Made by a program: the position numbers and the translations under genes. Below the pieces are notes generated by a model. The model was given only the letters and a program-made list of their open reading frames with translations, did no database searches and had not been told where the DNA came from. 64,000 nt of DNA from Chitinophagales bacterium (GTDB lineage Bacteria > Bacteroidota > Bacteroidia > Chitinophagales > UBA10324), in contig JANWWJ010000027.1 of assembly GCA_025056305.1 (NCBI GenBank), positions 62,001-126,000 of the forward strand, written 5' to 3'. Below are positions 35,804-43,254 of the stretch, one piece after another (the stretch's first letter is position 1; the number at the start of each line of letters is the position of its first letter).

Positions 35804-36604
35804 TCAAACCGCCGGTTTCGAAACAACGTAAAAAGCAGCAGTGGTGAAAAAATTGCGCACGTAAGGCAGTTTGCTCAGCCATTGAAACTGCACCCTGGGT
35901 TGCCAACCGAACTTATATAAATAAATCGGATTTATCAGAAAAAGCTCTCGGGCGGCTACCTGAAGTCCTGCTTCGCGCACGTAGCGCTCGAATTGTTCTA
36001 TGCTCAGACCGGTAGCTTTTACGTCCATCAGATTTTTTATGGTGTTCTCTGACTCTTGTCCTGCTTTTAACAAGGCCCGGTAGAGAAAAGCAGGCAGTAG
36101 ATGATAGTAAGGCAGATGGGCCAAAATCGGATTTTGACATATCTGCTGATGTCCGCCAAAGGGCATTTGCCATGGAGGAAAGCCAAAAAACAGAATTCCG
36201 TTTTTTGAAAGAAAGCCGGCGAGGCGCCGCAACAATCGCCGTTGATCGGGAATGTGTTCAACAACGTCTTTGAGCACAATCAGATCAAAGCGCTCGGAAA
36301 AACTTAAGGTCAGCGATTCGTCGTAGATGTTGGCACAAATGAGTTCAACCTGCCCTGATTTAAGACAGTCGGCCAGCAAGCGCTGTGCGTGGGCGGTACG
36401 CGCAGGGCTGAGTTCAACACCTGTGCCATAGCAGCCCCGGTCTAAAAACGCTGCCAACACGCCACCCTCGCCGCAACCTACCTCCAGCACGCGTAGTCCT
36501 GCAGTTACGCTCAGGACTTTTTCAATGAATGGGATGATAAAAGCGCGGGCATGATCCCGTTGAATGCGAAAATAAGAGTCCTTATCAAGGTGAAAAGAAA
36601 ACAC
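35804..36604 (-). CDS. Class I SAM-dependent methyltransferase
   Basis: A 266-residue protein with a standard SAM-binding motif I (LRVLEVGCGEGGVLAAFLD) near residue 37, an acidic loop (GVELS), motif II/III region (FDLIVLKDVVEHI) and FLSKNGILFFGFPPW. The C-terminal part is variable and includes hydrophobic and aromatic residues (LINPIYLYKFGW), resembling methyltransferases of polysaccharide or lipid loci. Substrate cannot be inferred. It lies 21 bp after the arginase-like gene on the same strand, so they are probably co-transcribed. Confidence 0.85.
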   Translation of the reverse strand: MFSFHLDKDSYFRIQRDHARAFIIPFIEKVLSVTAGLRVLEVGCGEGGVLAAFLDRGCYGTGVELSPARTAHAQRLLADCLKSGQVELICANIYDESLTLSFSERFDLIVLKDVVEHIPDQRRLLRRLAGFLSKNGILFFGFPPWQMPFGGHQQICQNPILAHLPYYHLLPAFLYRALLKAGQESENTIKNLMDVKATGLSIEQFERYVREAGLQVAARELFLINPIYLYKFGWQPRVQFQWLSKLPYVRNFFTTAAFYVVSKPAV

Positions 36605-36625
36605 GGCGGCAAGTTAGCTAATGGC

Positions 36626-37783
36626 TCAGCTCAATCGCGCATGGGCCTTCAGCCAACGGTCCGGCAGCTCCTCACGTACGGCCATCAGGTAGTCGCTGTA
36701 GGAACAGGCAATAAGTTCAAACTTGCGGCTGTTGAAAGGCTTCTTGCCTACAGGGACCTGCATCCACCAGCGGTCGGTGCGCCGGCTTTTCCAGAAAACC
36801 AGCTCATAAGCGTGGTTGCTGAAGTGCACCGTGTATTTTAAATAATCGTCGCTGCCATCCTCAGGAAAATCTGCTTTGCGGTTGGCCAAGCCTTCCAATA
36901 AATACCACAAGACCTGGGCAGCCAGGCGCAGACTCTGTTCGTTGCGGTCATATAAAAGATTGCATCCATACAAACCAAAGGTGCGCAATGCATTACTCTG
37001 ACCTGCGTAGTAAGCAAGCTGGCAGGCTTCTTCGCCAAATAATCCATTAGGCGAGGCCAGGTAATTAGCCGGAGAATCGCCAACGCGAATAGCAGACATG
37101 TCCATACTAACCATATGGGCTGTGCGCAAGACGGGTTCCATCTCGGAAATATCGGGTCGCAGTTTACCCAGCCGGTAATGTTCGTAATGCAGGCGGTCCA
37201 GCACGGCCAACGACTCCGGCGTGGTCAGGTGAGTTTGATAGCCGATCAATGAAAGCAAGCCCAGATGACTTGGTTCCGACACCATGATGCGGCCGACGAA
37301 GTTTTCGTCGTTGATGGGGTCTTCTCCGTCAAAAAAATCTAAACTGCTGTCGATGAGGCACAGATGGACGGATTCAGCGACCGAAGCAAGGGCATGATAT
37401 TGGGCAAACGTCAGATCATGACTGCCACCAATGACTACAGGCACGATTTGACGCCCGAGAAGTTCTTCGCAAACCTGACGTAGAGCGACGTAGGTGTCTT
37501 TAAGACTGGCACCGGGTTGAATGTTGCCCAGGTCGGCGACCCGAAGCGAGGGCTCCAGCCGCATCAACTGAAACAATTGAGCTCGAATGTCGTCGGGGGC
37601 GGCAGCACTGCCCGCATTTCGCTTTGAGCCCCGGTCTTCTTTAACGCCCAAAAGTGCAACCTCTACCTGCTCCAGTTGCTCATAGGCCTTTTGGGGCTGA
37701 ATCACGTGCGCGCCTAACTGGGAGCAGTTGTATTCTGCATGGTAGATGCTTTCGTCAGGCAACTGAAGAAAATCTTCCAACAT
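36626..37783 (-). CDS. Arginase/formimidoylglutamase-fold protein with degenerate metal site
   Basis: A 385-residue protein with the ureohydrolase fold. His122 is present in VIGGSHDLTF, matching the first manganese ligand motif. The second motif, normally DAHxD, reads DSSLD (residues 145-149), losing the histidine. The third motif, normally DxDxxDP, reads SMDMSAIR around Asp228, losing two acidic positions. So a normal binuclear manganese centre is unlikely. Similar proteins annotated as formimidoylglutamase exist in many Bacteroidota; I recall the same substitutions in them. The C-terminal 90 residues are an extension containing SRRTDRWWMQVPVG. Function is unclear; it may be non-catalytic. 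Confidence 0.75.
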   Translation of the reverse strand: MLEDFLQLPDESIYHAEYNCSQLGAHVIQPQKAYEQLEQVEVALLGVKEDRGSKRNAGSAAAPDDIRAQLFQLMRLEPSLRVADLGNIQPGASLKDTYVALRQVCEELLGRQIVPVVIGGSHDLTFAQYHALASVAESVHLCLIDSSLDFFDGEDPINDENFVGRIMVSEPSHLGLLSLIGYQTHLTTPESLAVLDRLHYEHYRLGKLRPDISEMEPVLRTAHMVSMDMSAIRVGDSPANYLASPNGLFGEEACQLAYYAGQSNALRTFGLYGCNLLYDRNEQSLRLAAQVLWYLLEGLANRKADFPEDGSDDYLKYTVHFSNHAYELVFWKSRRTDRWWMQVPVGKKPFNSRKFELIACSYSDYLMAVREELPDRWLKAHARLS

Positions 37784-37938
37784 GTTTGCAGCGGGTGTCT
37801 GCGTAAATGTAGCGGCGCAGAGGTGTGAGCTGCCGCCACCTTGGCTGTCGTTTTCCGCATCTGCCTGTGTATTGTCAGCATGGCAGCATCAACGCACCTG
37901 ACCTGAGCGCATAACTTACTTTGCTGCAAAGCCAGCTC

Positions 37939-39018
37939 ATGAATCTGAATCAGACTATCCTGGACAACACGGTGCGCGATTACCTCATCGTCGTGGGTGT
38001 AATGATGGTAACCCTGATGGTCAACAAATATCTGTCGGCCAGCATCAACCGGCTCATCTATGCAGTTTTCAGAAAGCTATCTGACGAGAATCGATTCCGC
38101 GATTTCCAGGTGTATGTGCTGAATTCTATGCAATGGTTGCTCGTGCTGTTGGTACTGGTTTTTGCCGTAGAGAAACTTCATTTTCCTAAAGCCTGGAACA
38201 TTACCCTGTTTGGCACCACGCTGTTTCGTATCGTTCACACGATCAAATGGGTGGTGGTGCTTACTGCTTTTTTGCAGGTCTTGCTCAACATCAATCGGTT
38301 TGTCAGCACCGTCATGATGGAGCGGGCCCGCCAACATGGTTGGAAAACACAAGAGCAGCTTATTCCTTTTTTCCGCGACATCACCCGCGTTGCCGTGTTT
38401 CTCTTGTACTTTCTTATTCTGCTGGGTGTGGTCTTTAAGCTCAACATTACATCGGTGCTGGCAGGTCTGGGCATTGGGGGCTTGGCTGTTGCCTTTGCAG
38501 CGCAAGAGAGCATCAAAGATTTGTTTGGATCAATTACGATTTTTTTTGATAAGCCTTTTAGCGTCGGCGACATCGTGAACATCAACGGTGTAGAAGGCAC
38601 GGTTGAAGCTATCGGCTTTCGCAGCACGCGCATCCGTACCTACGATCAGACGTTCGTCACGGTTCCCAACAAACGCATGATTGAGGCCAATGTGGATAAT
38701 CTAAGTCAGCGCGACCGGCGGCGTGCACGCACATTGCTGCGCCTCAGTTTCCAAAGTCCGCCGGAAACTTTGCAAAGCTTGGTAGCCGACCTGCGTCGGT
38801 ATTTCGAAACTCACGAACATTTTGGTCAGTACCCTTGCTTTATTTCGGTTGACGACTTTTCCGAGTACGGCATTGTTGTAAAGATTGTTTATTTCATTCC
38901 GGTGCTTGACCCTGACCGACACGACCAGCTGAAAGGAGAAGCTAACCTAAAAATCCTCGAACTGGTGGCCGCACACCGGCTGCGGTTTGCAGAGCGCAGC
39001 TGGTCGGACAATGTTTAA
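37939..39018 (+). CDS. Mechanosensitive ion channel, MscS family
   Basis: A 359-residue inner-membrane channel. Several N-terminal spans lead to the MscS pore helix and its following domain: SVLAGLGIGGLAVAFAAQES near residue 175 is the glycine/alanine-rich pore-lining helix, then DLFGSITIFFDKPFSVGDIV and the beta domain (GTVEAIGFRSTRIRTYDQTFVTVPN). The protein opens under membrane tension to release solutes during hypo-osmotic shock. The frame opens at a TTG at 37921; ATG at 37939 is preferred. A near-match -7 element (TTACTTTG) lies just upstream. It converges on the SDR gene with 11 bp between stops. Confidence 0.93.
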   Translation: MNLNQTILDNTVRDYLIVVGVMMVTLMVNKYLSASINRLIYAVFRKLSDENRFRDFQVYVLNSMQWLLVLLVLVFAVEKLHFPKAWNITLFGTTLFRIVHTIKWVVVLTAFLQVLLNINRFVSTVMMERARQHGWKTQEQLIPFFRDITRVAVFLLYFLILLGVVFKLNITSVLAGLGIGGLAVAFAAQESIKDLFGSITIFFDKPFSVGDIVNINGVEGTVEAIGFRSTRIRTYDQTFVTVPNKRMIEANVDNLSQRDRRRARTLLRLSFQSPPETLQSLVADLRRYFETHEHFGQYPCFISVDDFSEYGIVVKIVYFIPVLDPDRHDQLKGEANLKILELVAAHRLRFAERSWSDNV

Positions 39019-39029
39019 TTACGCGGCGC

Positions 39030-39731
39030 TTACAAGTCGCCCTCTAAAGGCCGAAGCACGATTTCTTCTACTACGGTCTGGTTGCTCAACACATAGGCAT
39101 TCCACACGGCCTGGGCTACGTCTTGGGCTTTCATGAAGCGCTGTGCTGGATGCGGTGATCCTTCCCATGAACTGGTTAAGGTGGCCCCGGGAATTACAGC
39201 GGTTACCTTGATGTTGAATGCCGCTAATTCCAATCGCAGATTGCGCGTCATACCCAACAGGGCGAATTTGGAAACGCTGTAAGAGCCACCGTTGGGATAG
39301 GCTTGAATGCTTGCTGTGGAACAGATGTTGAAGATGTGGCCGCGCCGCTGGCGAATCATGCTCTTGCAAAGCAGGCGGGTCAAATAATAAGGGCCGTAAA
39401 CGTTCACGCGCATGAGCTGTTCAAAAATTCCTTCCCGCTCTTTGTGTAATTGGCCGGGCAGAAAGAGCCCCGCATTGTTGATGAGCACATCGACGGCTTT
39501 CAGGTGCCGCAACACCTCTGAAGCAAACTTTTTTATTTGCTTCTTTTCCCCCACATCGCAGGGCAGGGCCAACAACTCACAATCGGGATAACGATCCTTA
39601 AGATCTTTTTCCAGAGATCTCAAATCAGCGGCCGTACGGGCACATACCGCCAGGTTGCTGCCTTCGGCGGCAAATTTTTCTGTCAAAGCTCTGCCAATAC
39701 CGCGCGTCGCACCGGTGATGACTACATTCAT
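39030..39731 (-). CDS. Short-chain dehydrogenase/reductase
   Basis: A 233-residue classical SDR with the cofactor motif VVITGATRGIGRAL at the N-terminus, LINNAGLF near residue 85, and the catalytic Tyr151 and Lys155 in GGSYSVSKFALLG; the serine is in NICSTASIQA. The catalytic residues are all present, so it should be an active NAD(P)-dependent oxidoreductase. Resemblance to 3-oxoacyl-ACP reductases is general for the superfamily, and the substrate is unknown. It is divergent from the mlaE-like gene. Confidence 0.88.
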   Translation of the reverse strand: MNVVITGATRGIGRALTEKFAAEGSNLAVCARTAADLRSLEKDLKDRYPDCELLALPCDVGEKKQIKKFASEVLRHLKAVDVLINNAGLFLPGQLHKEREGIFEQLMRVNVYGPYYLTRLLCKSMIRQRRGHIFNICSTASIQAYPNGGSYSVSKFALLGMTRNLRLELAAFNIKVTAVIPGATLTSSWEGSPHPAQRFMKAQDVAQAVWNAYVLSNQTVVEEIVLRPLEGDL

Positions 39732-39804
39732 AACAAGGCCAAAGGGCTAAGATAGGCGCTTGTTGGTGTTACTTTGCTTTTTCAGAGCATGATGCAGGCG
39801 TGGT

Positions 39805-39812
39805 TATCTTTG
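39805..39812 (+). promoter_or_regulatory. -7 promoter box TATCTTTG for mlaE-mlaF
   Basis: Exact TAnnTTTG match seven bases before the GTG start at 39820, implying a very short or absent leader. Confidence 0.6.
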
Positions 39813-39819
39813 ACTCGTC

Positions 39820-40566
39820 GTGCTTTCATTTCGTTTTTTCTACCATTTCGGTCGTTATCTGCTGTTGTTGCGCAAATGCTTCATGCATTTGGGTAAGCGC
39901 TCTATCTACTGGAATGAAACGTTGCGTCAGTGCGTGGATATTGGTGTGGGGTCATTAGTCATCGTCATCATCTTTTCGCTGTTTTTGGGAGCAGTGCTCA
40001 CCGTACAAACAGCGTATCAGTTTACCACTCCCTTGCTTTCCCGCTCTATTATCGGATCAATCGTGACGAACACTGCCATTATTGAAATGGCACCTACCGT
40101 TACGTGTTTGATTCTGGCCGGAAAAATTGGATCCAGCATTGCTTCCGAGCTGGGTACCATGCGCATCACCGAGCAGATCGATGCTTTAGAGATGATGGGC
40201 GTTAATTCGGCTGCGTTTCTGGTCCTGCCTAAGATCATAGCAGGCACCTTCATGGTTCCGCTCCTGGTTATGATCAGTGGCTTTCTGCAAATCTGGATGG
40301 GACTGGTCGTGGGGGTCATCACCGATGTGCTTTCTGCAGAGGAATTCATGCAAGGATCCATACAGTACTTCATTCCCTTCACCGTCACTTTTGCATTGAT
40401 CAAAGCCACGACTTTTGGATTTATCATCGCATCAGTTGCCTCATACTTGGGGTACTACACTTCGGGAGGAGCTTTAGAGGTTGGGCGCTCTGCCACGCAA
40501 GCCGTAGTGGCCAGCTGCATGCTCATCCTGCTCTGGGATTATCTGCTGGCTCAAATGTTGTTATGA
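39820..40566 (+). CDS. mlaE: MlaE-family ABC transporter permease
   Basis: A 248-residue permease of the MlaE/TtgB2 family, part of a phospholipid-handling ABC system of the envelope. GTG at 39820 gives the family N-terminus (FHFGRYLLLLRKCF pattern); the next ATG would cut it. Family motifs present are FLGAVLTVQTAYQF, the conserved APTVTCLILAGKIGSSIASELGTMRITEQIDAL segment split across a long motif, and FALIKATTFGFIIA. It overlaps the ATP-binding protein gene by the ATGA arrangement at 40563-40566. The usual substrate-binding MlaD partner is not adjacent here. Confidence 0.9.
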   Translation: MLSFRFFYHFGRYLLLLRKCFMHLGKRSIYWNETLRQCVDIGVGSLVIVIIFSLFLGAVLTVQTAYQFTTPLLSRSIIGSIVTNTAIIEMAPTVTCLILAGKIGSSIASELGTMRITEQIDALEMMGVNSAAFLVLPKIIAGTFMVPLLVMISGFLQIWMGLVVGVITDVLSAEEFMQGSIQYFIPFTVTFALIKATTFGFIIASVASYLGYYTSGGALEVGRSATQAVVASCMLILLWDYLLAQMLL

Positions 40567-41324
40567 TCGAAGTCCGTGGCCTTTCCAAAATCTTCGGCGA
40601 TAAGGTGGTATTGCGCGATGTGTCGGCCCGATTCGAGCCGGCACGCACCAGTTTAATTATCGGAGCCAGCGGCTCGGGTAAAACGGTGCTGATGAAATGC
40701 ATGGTAGGCCTCATGCAGCCCTCATCCGGCCAGGTCCTGTACGACGGGGTAGTGGATTTTGTCTCATTACCCGAGAGCGAGCGTCGGAAGATTCGTCAGC
40801 AAATAGGTATGCTCTTTCAGGGCTCAGCACTTTTTGATTCGATGAACGTAGAGCAAAACGTCATGTTTCCCCTGACCATGTTCACCAACATGACGTTAAA
40901 AGAAAAGCTGCACCGCGTCAATGAGTGCCTGGAGCGGGTCAATCTTTCAAACACCAACCGATTGATGCCCAGCGAGCTGAGCGGAGGCATGAAAAAGCGT
41001 GTGGGCATCGCGCGCGCCATCGTGATGAATCCTCGCTTCTTGTTTTGCGATGAACCCAATAGCGGTTTGGATCCCCAAACGGCCATCCGCATCGATGAGC
41101 TGATTCGGGAAATCACTCTGGAATATCGCATAACCACCATCATCAACACACACGACCTGAACAGCGTTATCGGCATCGGTGACTATGTGATTTTTTTATA
41201 TAAAGGCAGAAAGGAATGGGAGGGGGACAAACACACGGTATTGCGTTCCGATAACCAAGCCCTCAACGAATTTGTTTTTGCTTCTCGCTACTTCCGTGAG
41301 ATCCGCGATCAGTTAGTTGGCTGA
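40563..41324 (+). CDS. mlaF: MlaF-like ABC transporter ATP-binding protein
   Basis: A 253-residue ABC ATPase. Walker A is IIGASGSGKTVLMK near residue 34, the signature is LSGGMKKRVGIARAI, and Walker B is FLFCDEPNSGLDP with an Asn in place of the more common Thr/Ser; the H-loop is INTHDLNSV. The ELSGGM-KKR version of the signature is typical of MlaF. It pairs with the permease gene that overlaps it by 4 bp. Together they should move lipids between inner and outer membranes; direction is debated for the family. Confidence 0.93.
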   Translation: MIEVRGLSKIFGDKVVLRDVSARFEPARTSLIIGASGSGKTVLMKCMVGLMQPSSGQVLYDGVVDFVSLPESERRKIRQQIGMLFQGSALFDSMNVEQNVMFPLTMFTNMTLKEKLHRVNECLERVNLSNTNRLMPSELSGGMKKRVGIARAIVMNPRFLFCDEPNSGLDPQTAIRIDELIREITLEYRITTIINTHDLNSVIGIGDYVIFLYKGRKEWEGDKHTVLRSDNQALNEFVFASRYFREIRDQLVG

Positions 41325-41352
41325 ACGTACTGTTTTCCCATTGGCCGGTTGT

Positions 41353-41360
41353 TATCTTTG
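41353..41360 (+). promoter_or_regulatory. -7 promoter box TATCTTTG for sucD
   Basis: Exact TAnnTTTG match 38 bases before the sucD ATG at 41399. Confidence 0.6.
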
Positions 41361-41398
41361 ACGGCGAGGCTTTAACCAGGCAGCAGCAAACCTTTTTC

Positions 41399-42283
41399 AT
41401 GGGCATCTTGGTCAATCGGCATTCGCGCGTGCTGGTTCAGGGATTTACGGGCCAGGAAGGCACTTTTCATGCGGCGCAGATGATTGAATACGGAACACAG
41501 GTCGTCGGAGGGGTCACCCCAGGCAAGGGCGGACAAAAACACCTGAACCTGCCTGTGTTTAACACTGTAGAACAAGGGGTGCGCAGCACCGGCGCCGACG
41601 TATCCATCATTTTTGTGCCGCCGGCCTTTGCCGCCGATGCCATCATGGAAGCCGCCGATGCCGGCATTGCCTTAATTGTTTGCATAACTGAAGGCATTCC
41701 CGTGCAAGATATGCTGCGCGCACGGGCCTTTGTGGAGCAGAAAGGCTGCCGATTGGTGGGCCCCAATTGTCCTGGTATCATAACTCCTGATGAAGCCAAG
41801 GTGGGCATTATGCCGGGGTTTGTTTTTAAAAAGGGAAACATAGGTATTGTTTCCAAATCAGGGACGCTCACGTACGAGGCCGCCGATCAAGTAGTACAGG
41901 CGGGTTTAGGCATCAGTACGGCCATCGGAGTCGGAGGAGATCCCATCATCGGCACATCAATTCGTGAAGCTGTTGAGTTGTTCATGAACGATGCAGAAAC
42001 AGCGGGCATTGTTCTGATCGGAGAGATTGGTGGGAGTATGGAGGCAGAAGCTGCACGCTGGATTCATGCCAATGGCAACCGCAAGCCTGTACTGGGATTT
42101 ATTGCTGGCCGTACTGCTCCTCCGGGTCGCCGTATGGGCCATGCCGGCGCCATCGTAGGCGGCCGCGACGACACTGCCGAAGCCAAGATGGCTATCATGA
42201 AAAGTTGTGGCTTGATTGTGGCTGAAAATCCCGCCGAAATCGGTGAACTGATGGCTGCTGCATTGCGCGTACCGGCAGCCTGA
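41399..42283 (+). CDS. sucD: Succinyl-CoA synthetase alpha subunit SucD
   Basis: Catalyses the substrate-level phosphorylation step of the citric acid cycle together with the beta subunit. The 294-residue product shows the CoA-binding Rossmann N-terminus (VLVQGFTGQEGTFHA), GGVTPGKGG, CITEGIPVQDML, LVGPNCPGIITP, and the phospho-histidine His248 in RMGHAGAIVGG. The length matches the alpha subunit. The sucC beta subunit is not adjacent, as is common in Bacteroidota where the two are encoded apart. It has its own -7 box. The 176 bp downstream before fabG holds nothing I can identify. Confidence 0.95.
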   Translation: MGILVNRHSRVLVQGFTGQEGTFHAAQMIEYGTQVVGGVTPGKGGQKHLNLPVFNTVEQGVRSTGADVSIIFVPPAFAADAIMEAADAGIALIVCITEGIPVQDMLRARAFVEQKGCRLVGPNCPGIITPDEAKVGIMPGFVFKKGNIGIVSKSGTLTYEAADQVVQAGLGISTAIGVGGDPIIGTSIREAVELFMNDAETAGIVLIGEIGGSMEAEAARWIHANGNRKPVLGFIAGRTAPPGRRMGHAGAIVGGRDDTAEAKMAIMKSCGLIVAENPAEIGELMAAALRVPAA

Positions 42284-42459
42284 TTGGCTTCTATGCTTTT
42301 GCGTTGTTTAGGTTTCCGGCCTAAGGGTGCATCGGGTTTCCTGAAGGCTTCTGTTTCTTAAAAAGGTTATGCCTGCTATCTTGTGCCCGCCAAGGGTATG
42401 CAGGGCAGCAGAATCGCCCTGGCTGAAAAGCTTAAAAGGCTTTAACGAAAAAAATTCTT

Positions 42460-43206
42460 ATGAAACTCCTTGAAGGAAAAACCGCCCTAATTACCGGCGC
42501 ATCGCGCGGTATCGGTCAGGCCATTGCCCAACAATTTGCGGCACACGGTGCTCACGTGGCTTTTACCTATCTGGCTTCGGCTGAGAAGGCTGCCGCTTTG
42601 GAAAAGGAACTGCGTCAGCAGGGCGTCAAAGCTATGGGCTTTCGTTCCGATGCGTCATCCTATGCCGAGGCCGAAAAACTCGTTGATGAGGTGCTAAAAG
42701 AATTTCAGATTCTTGACGTGGTGGTCAATAATGCAGGGATTACGCGCGACAACCTGATTTTACGTATGAGCGAACAGCAGTGGGATGAAGTGCTGACTAC
42801 CAACCTCAAATCCGTATTCAACATTTGCAAGCAAGTCGTCAGAACGATGATGAAAAACCGCGGAGGGTCGATCATCAACGTCAGCAGTGTCGTGGGGTTA
42901 ACCGGCAATGCAGGGCAAACCAATTACGCCGCCTCCAAAGCAGGCATGATCGGCTTTACCAAATCGCTGGCCAAAGAGCTGGGCTCGCGCAACATCCGCT
43001 GCAATGTGGTAGCTCCGGGTTTCATAGAAACCGATATGACGGCAGGGTTAAATGAAGAAGTCAAGGCACAATACATTAAAAATATTCCGTTGGGTCGTTA
43101 TGGCAGCCCGGACGATGTGGCTCGCGTTTGTGTATTCTTGGCCAGTGATCTTTCGGCATACGTTTCAGGTCAAGTCATTTCCGTTTGCGGCGGGCTCCAC
43201 ACCTGA
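42460..43206 (+). CDS. fabG: 3-oxoacyl-[acyl-carrier-protein] reductase FabG
   Basis: NADPH-dependent reductase of fatty acid synthesis, reducing 3-oxoacyl-ACP. The 248-residue SDR has TALITGASRGIGQAI, VVNNAGITRDNLILRM, INVSSVVGLTGNAGQTNYAA with Tyr156 and Lys160, and RCNVVAPGFIETDMT. The NNAGITRDNL and GFIETDMT strings are characteristic of FabG rather than generic SDRs. The C-terminus ends with VSGQVISVCGGLHT. No other fatty acid genes are adjacent. ATG at 42460 is the clear start. Confidence 0.94.
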   Translation: MKLLEGKTALITGASRGIGQAIAQQFAAHGAHVAFTYLASAEKAAALEKELRQQGVKAMGFRSDASSYAEAEKLVDEVLKEFQILDVVVNNAGITRDNLILRMSEQQWDEVLTTNLKSVFNICKQVVRTMMKNRGGSIINVSSVVGLTGNAGQTNYAASKAGMIGFTKSLAKELGSRNIRCNVVAPGFIETDMTAGLNEEVKAQYIKNIPLGRYGSPDDVARVCVFLASDLSAYVSGQVISVCGGLHT

Positions 43207-43221
43207 GCGCTTTCGACGTCG

Positions 43222-43229
43222 TAGGTTTG
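43222..43229 (+). promoter_or_regulatory. -7 promoter box TAGGTTTG for the VWA-like membrane protein
   Basis: Exact TAnnTTTG match between fabG and the following gene, 25 bases before the preferred GTG start at 43255. Confidence 0.5.
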
Positions 43230-43254
43230 TTGTGTTTTTTTGATAGCGCTCATC

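Noticed and set aside
42284-42459. A 22-codon open frame (ATG at 42293) between sucD and fabG
   Set aside because: Very short, no ribosome-binding or promoter support and no recognisable sequence; noted only as intergenic content.
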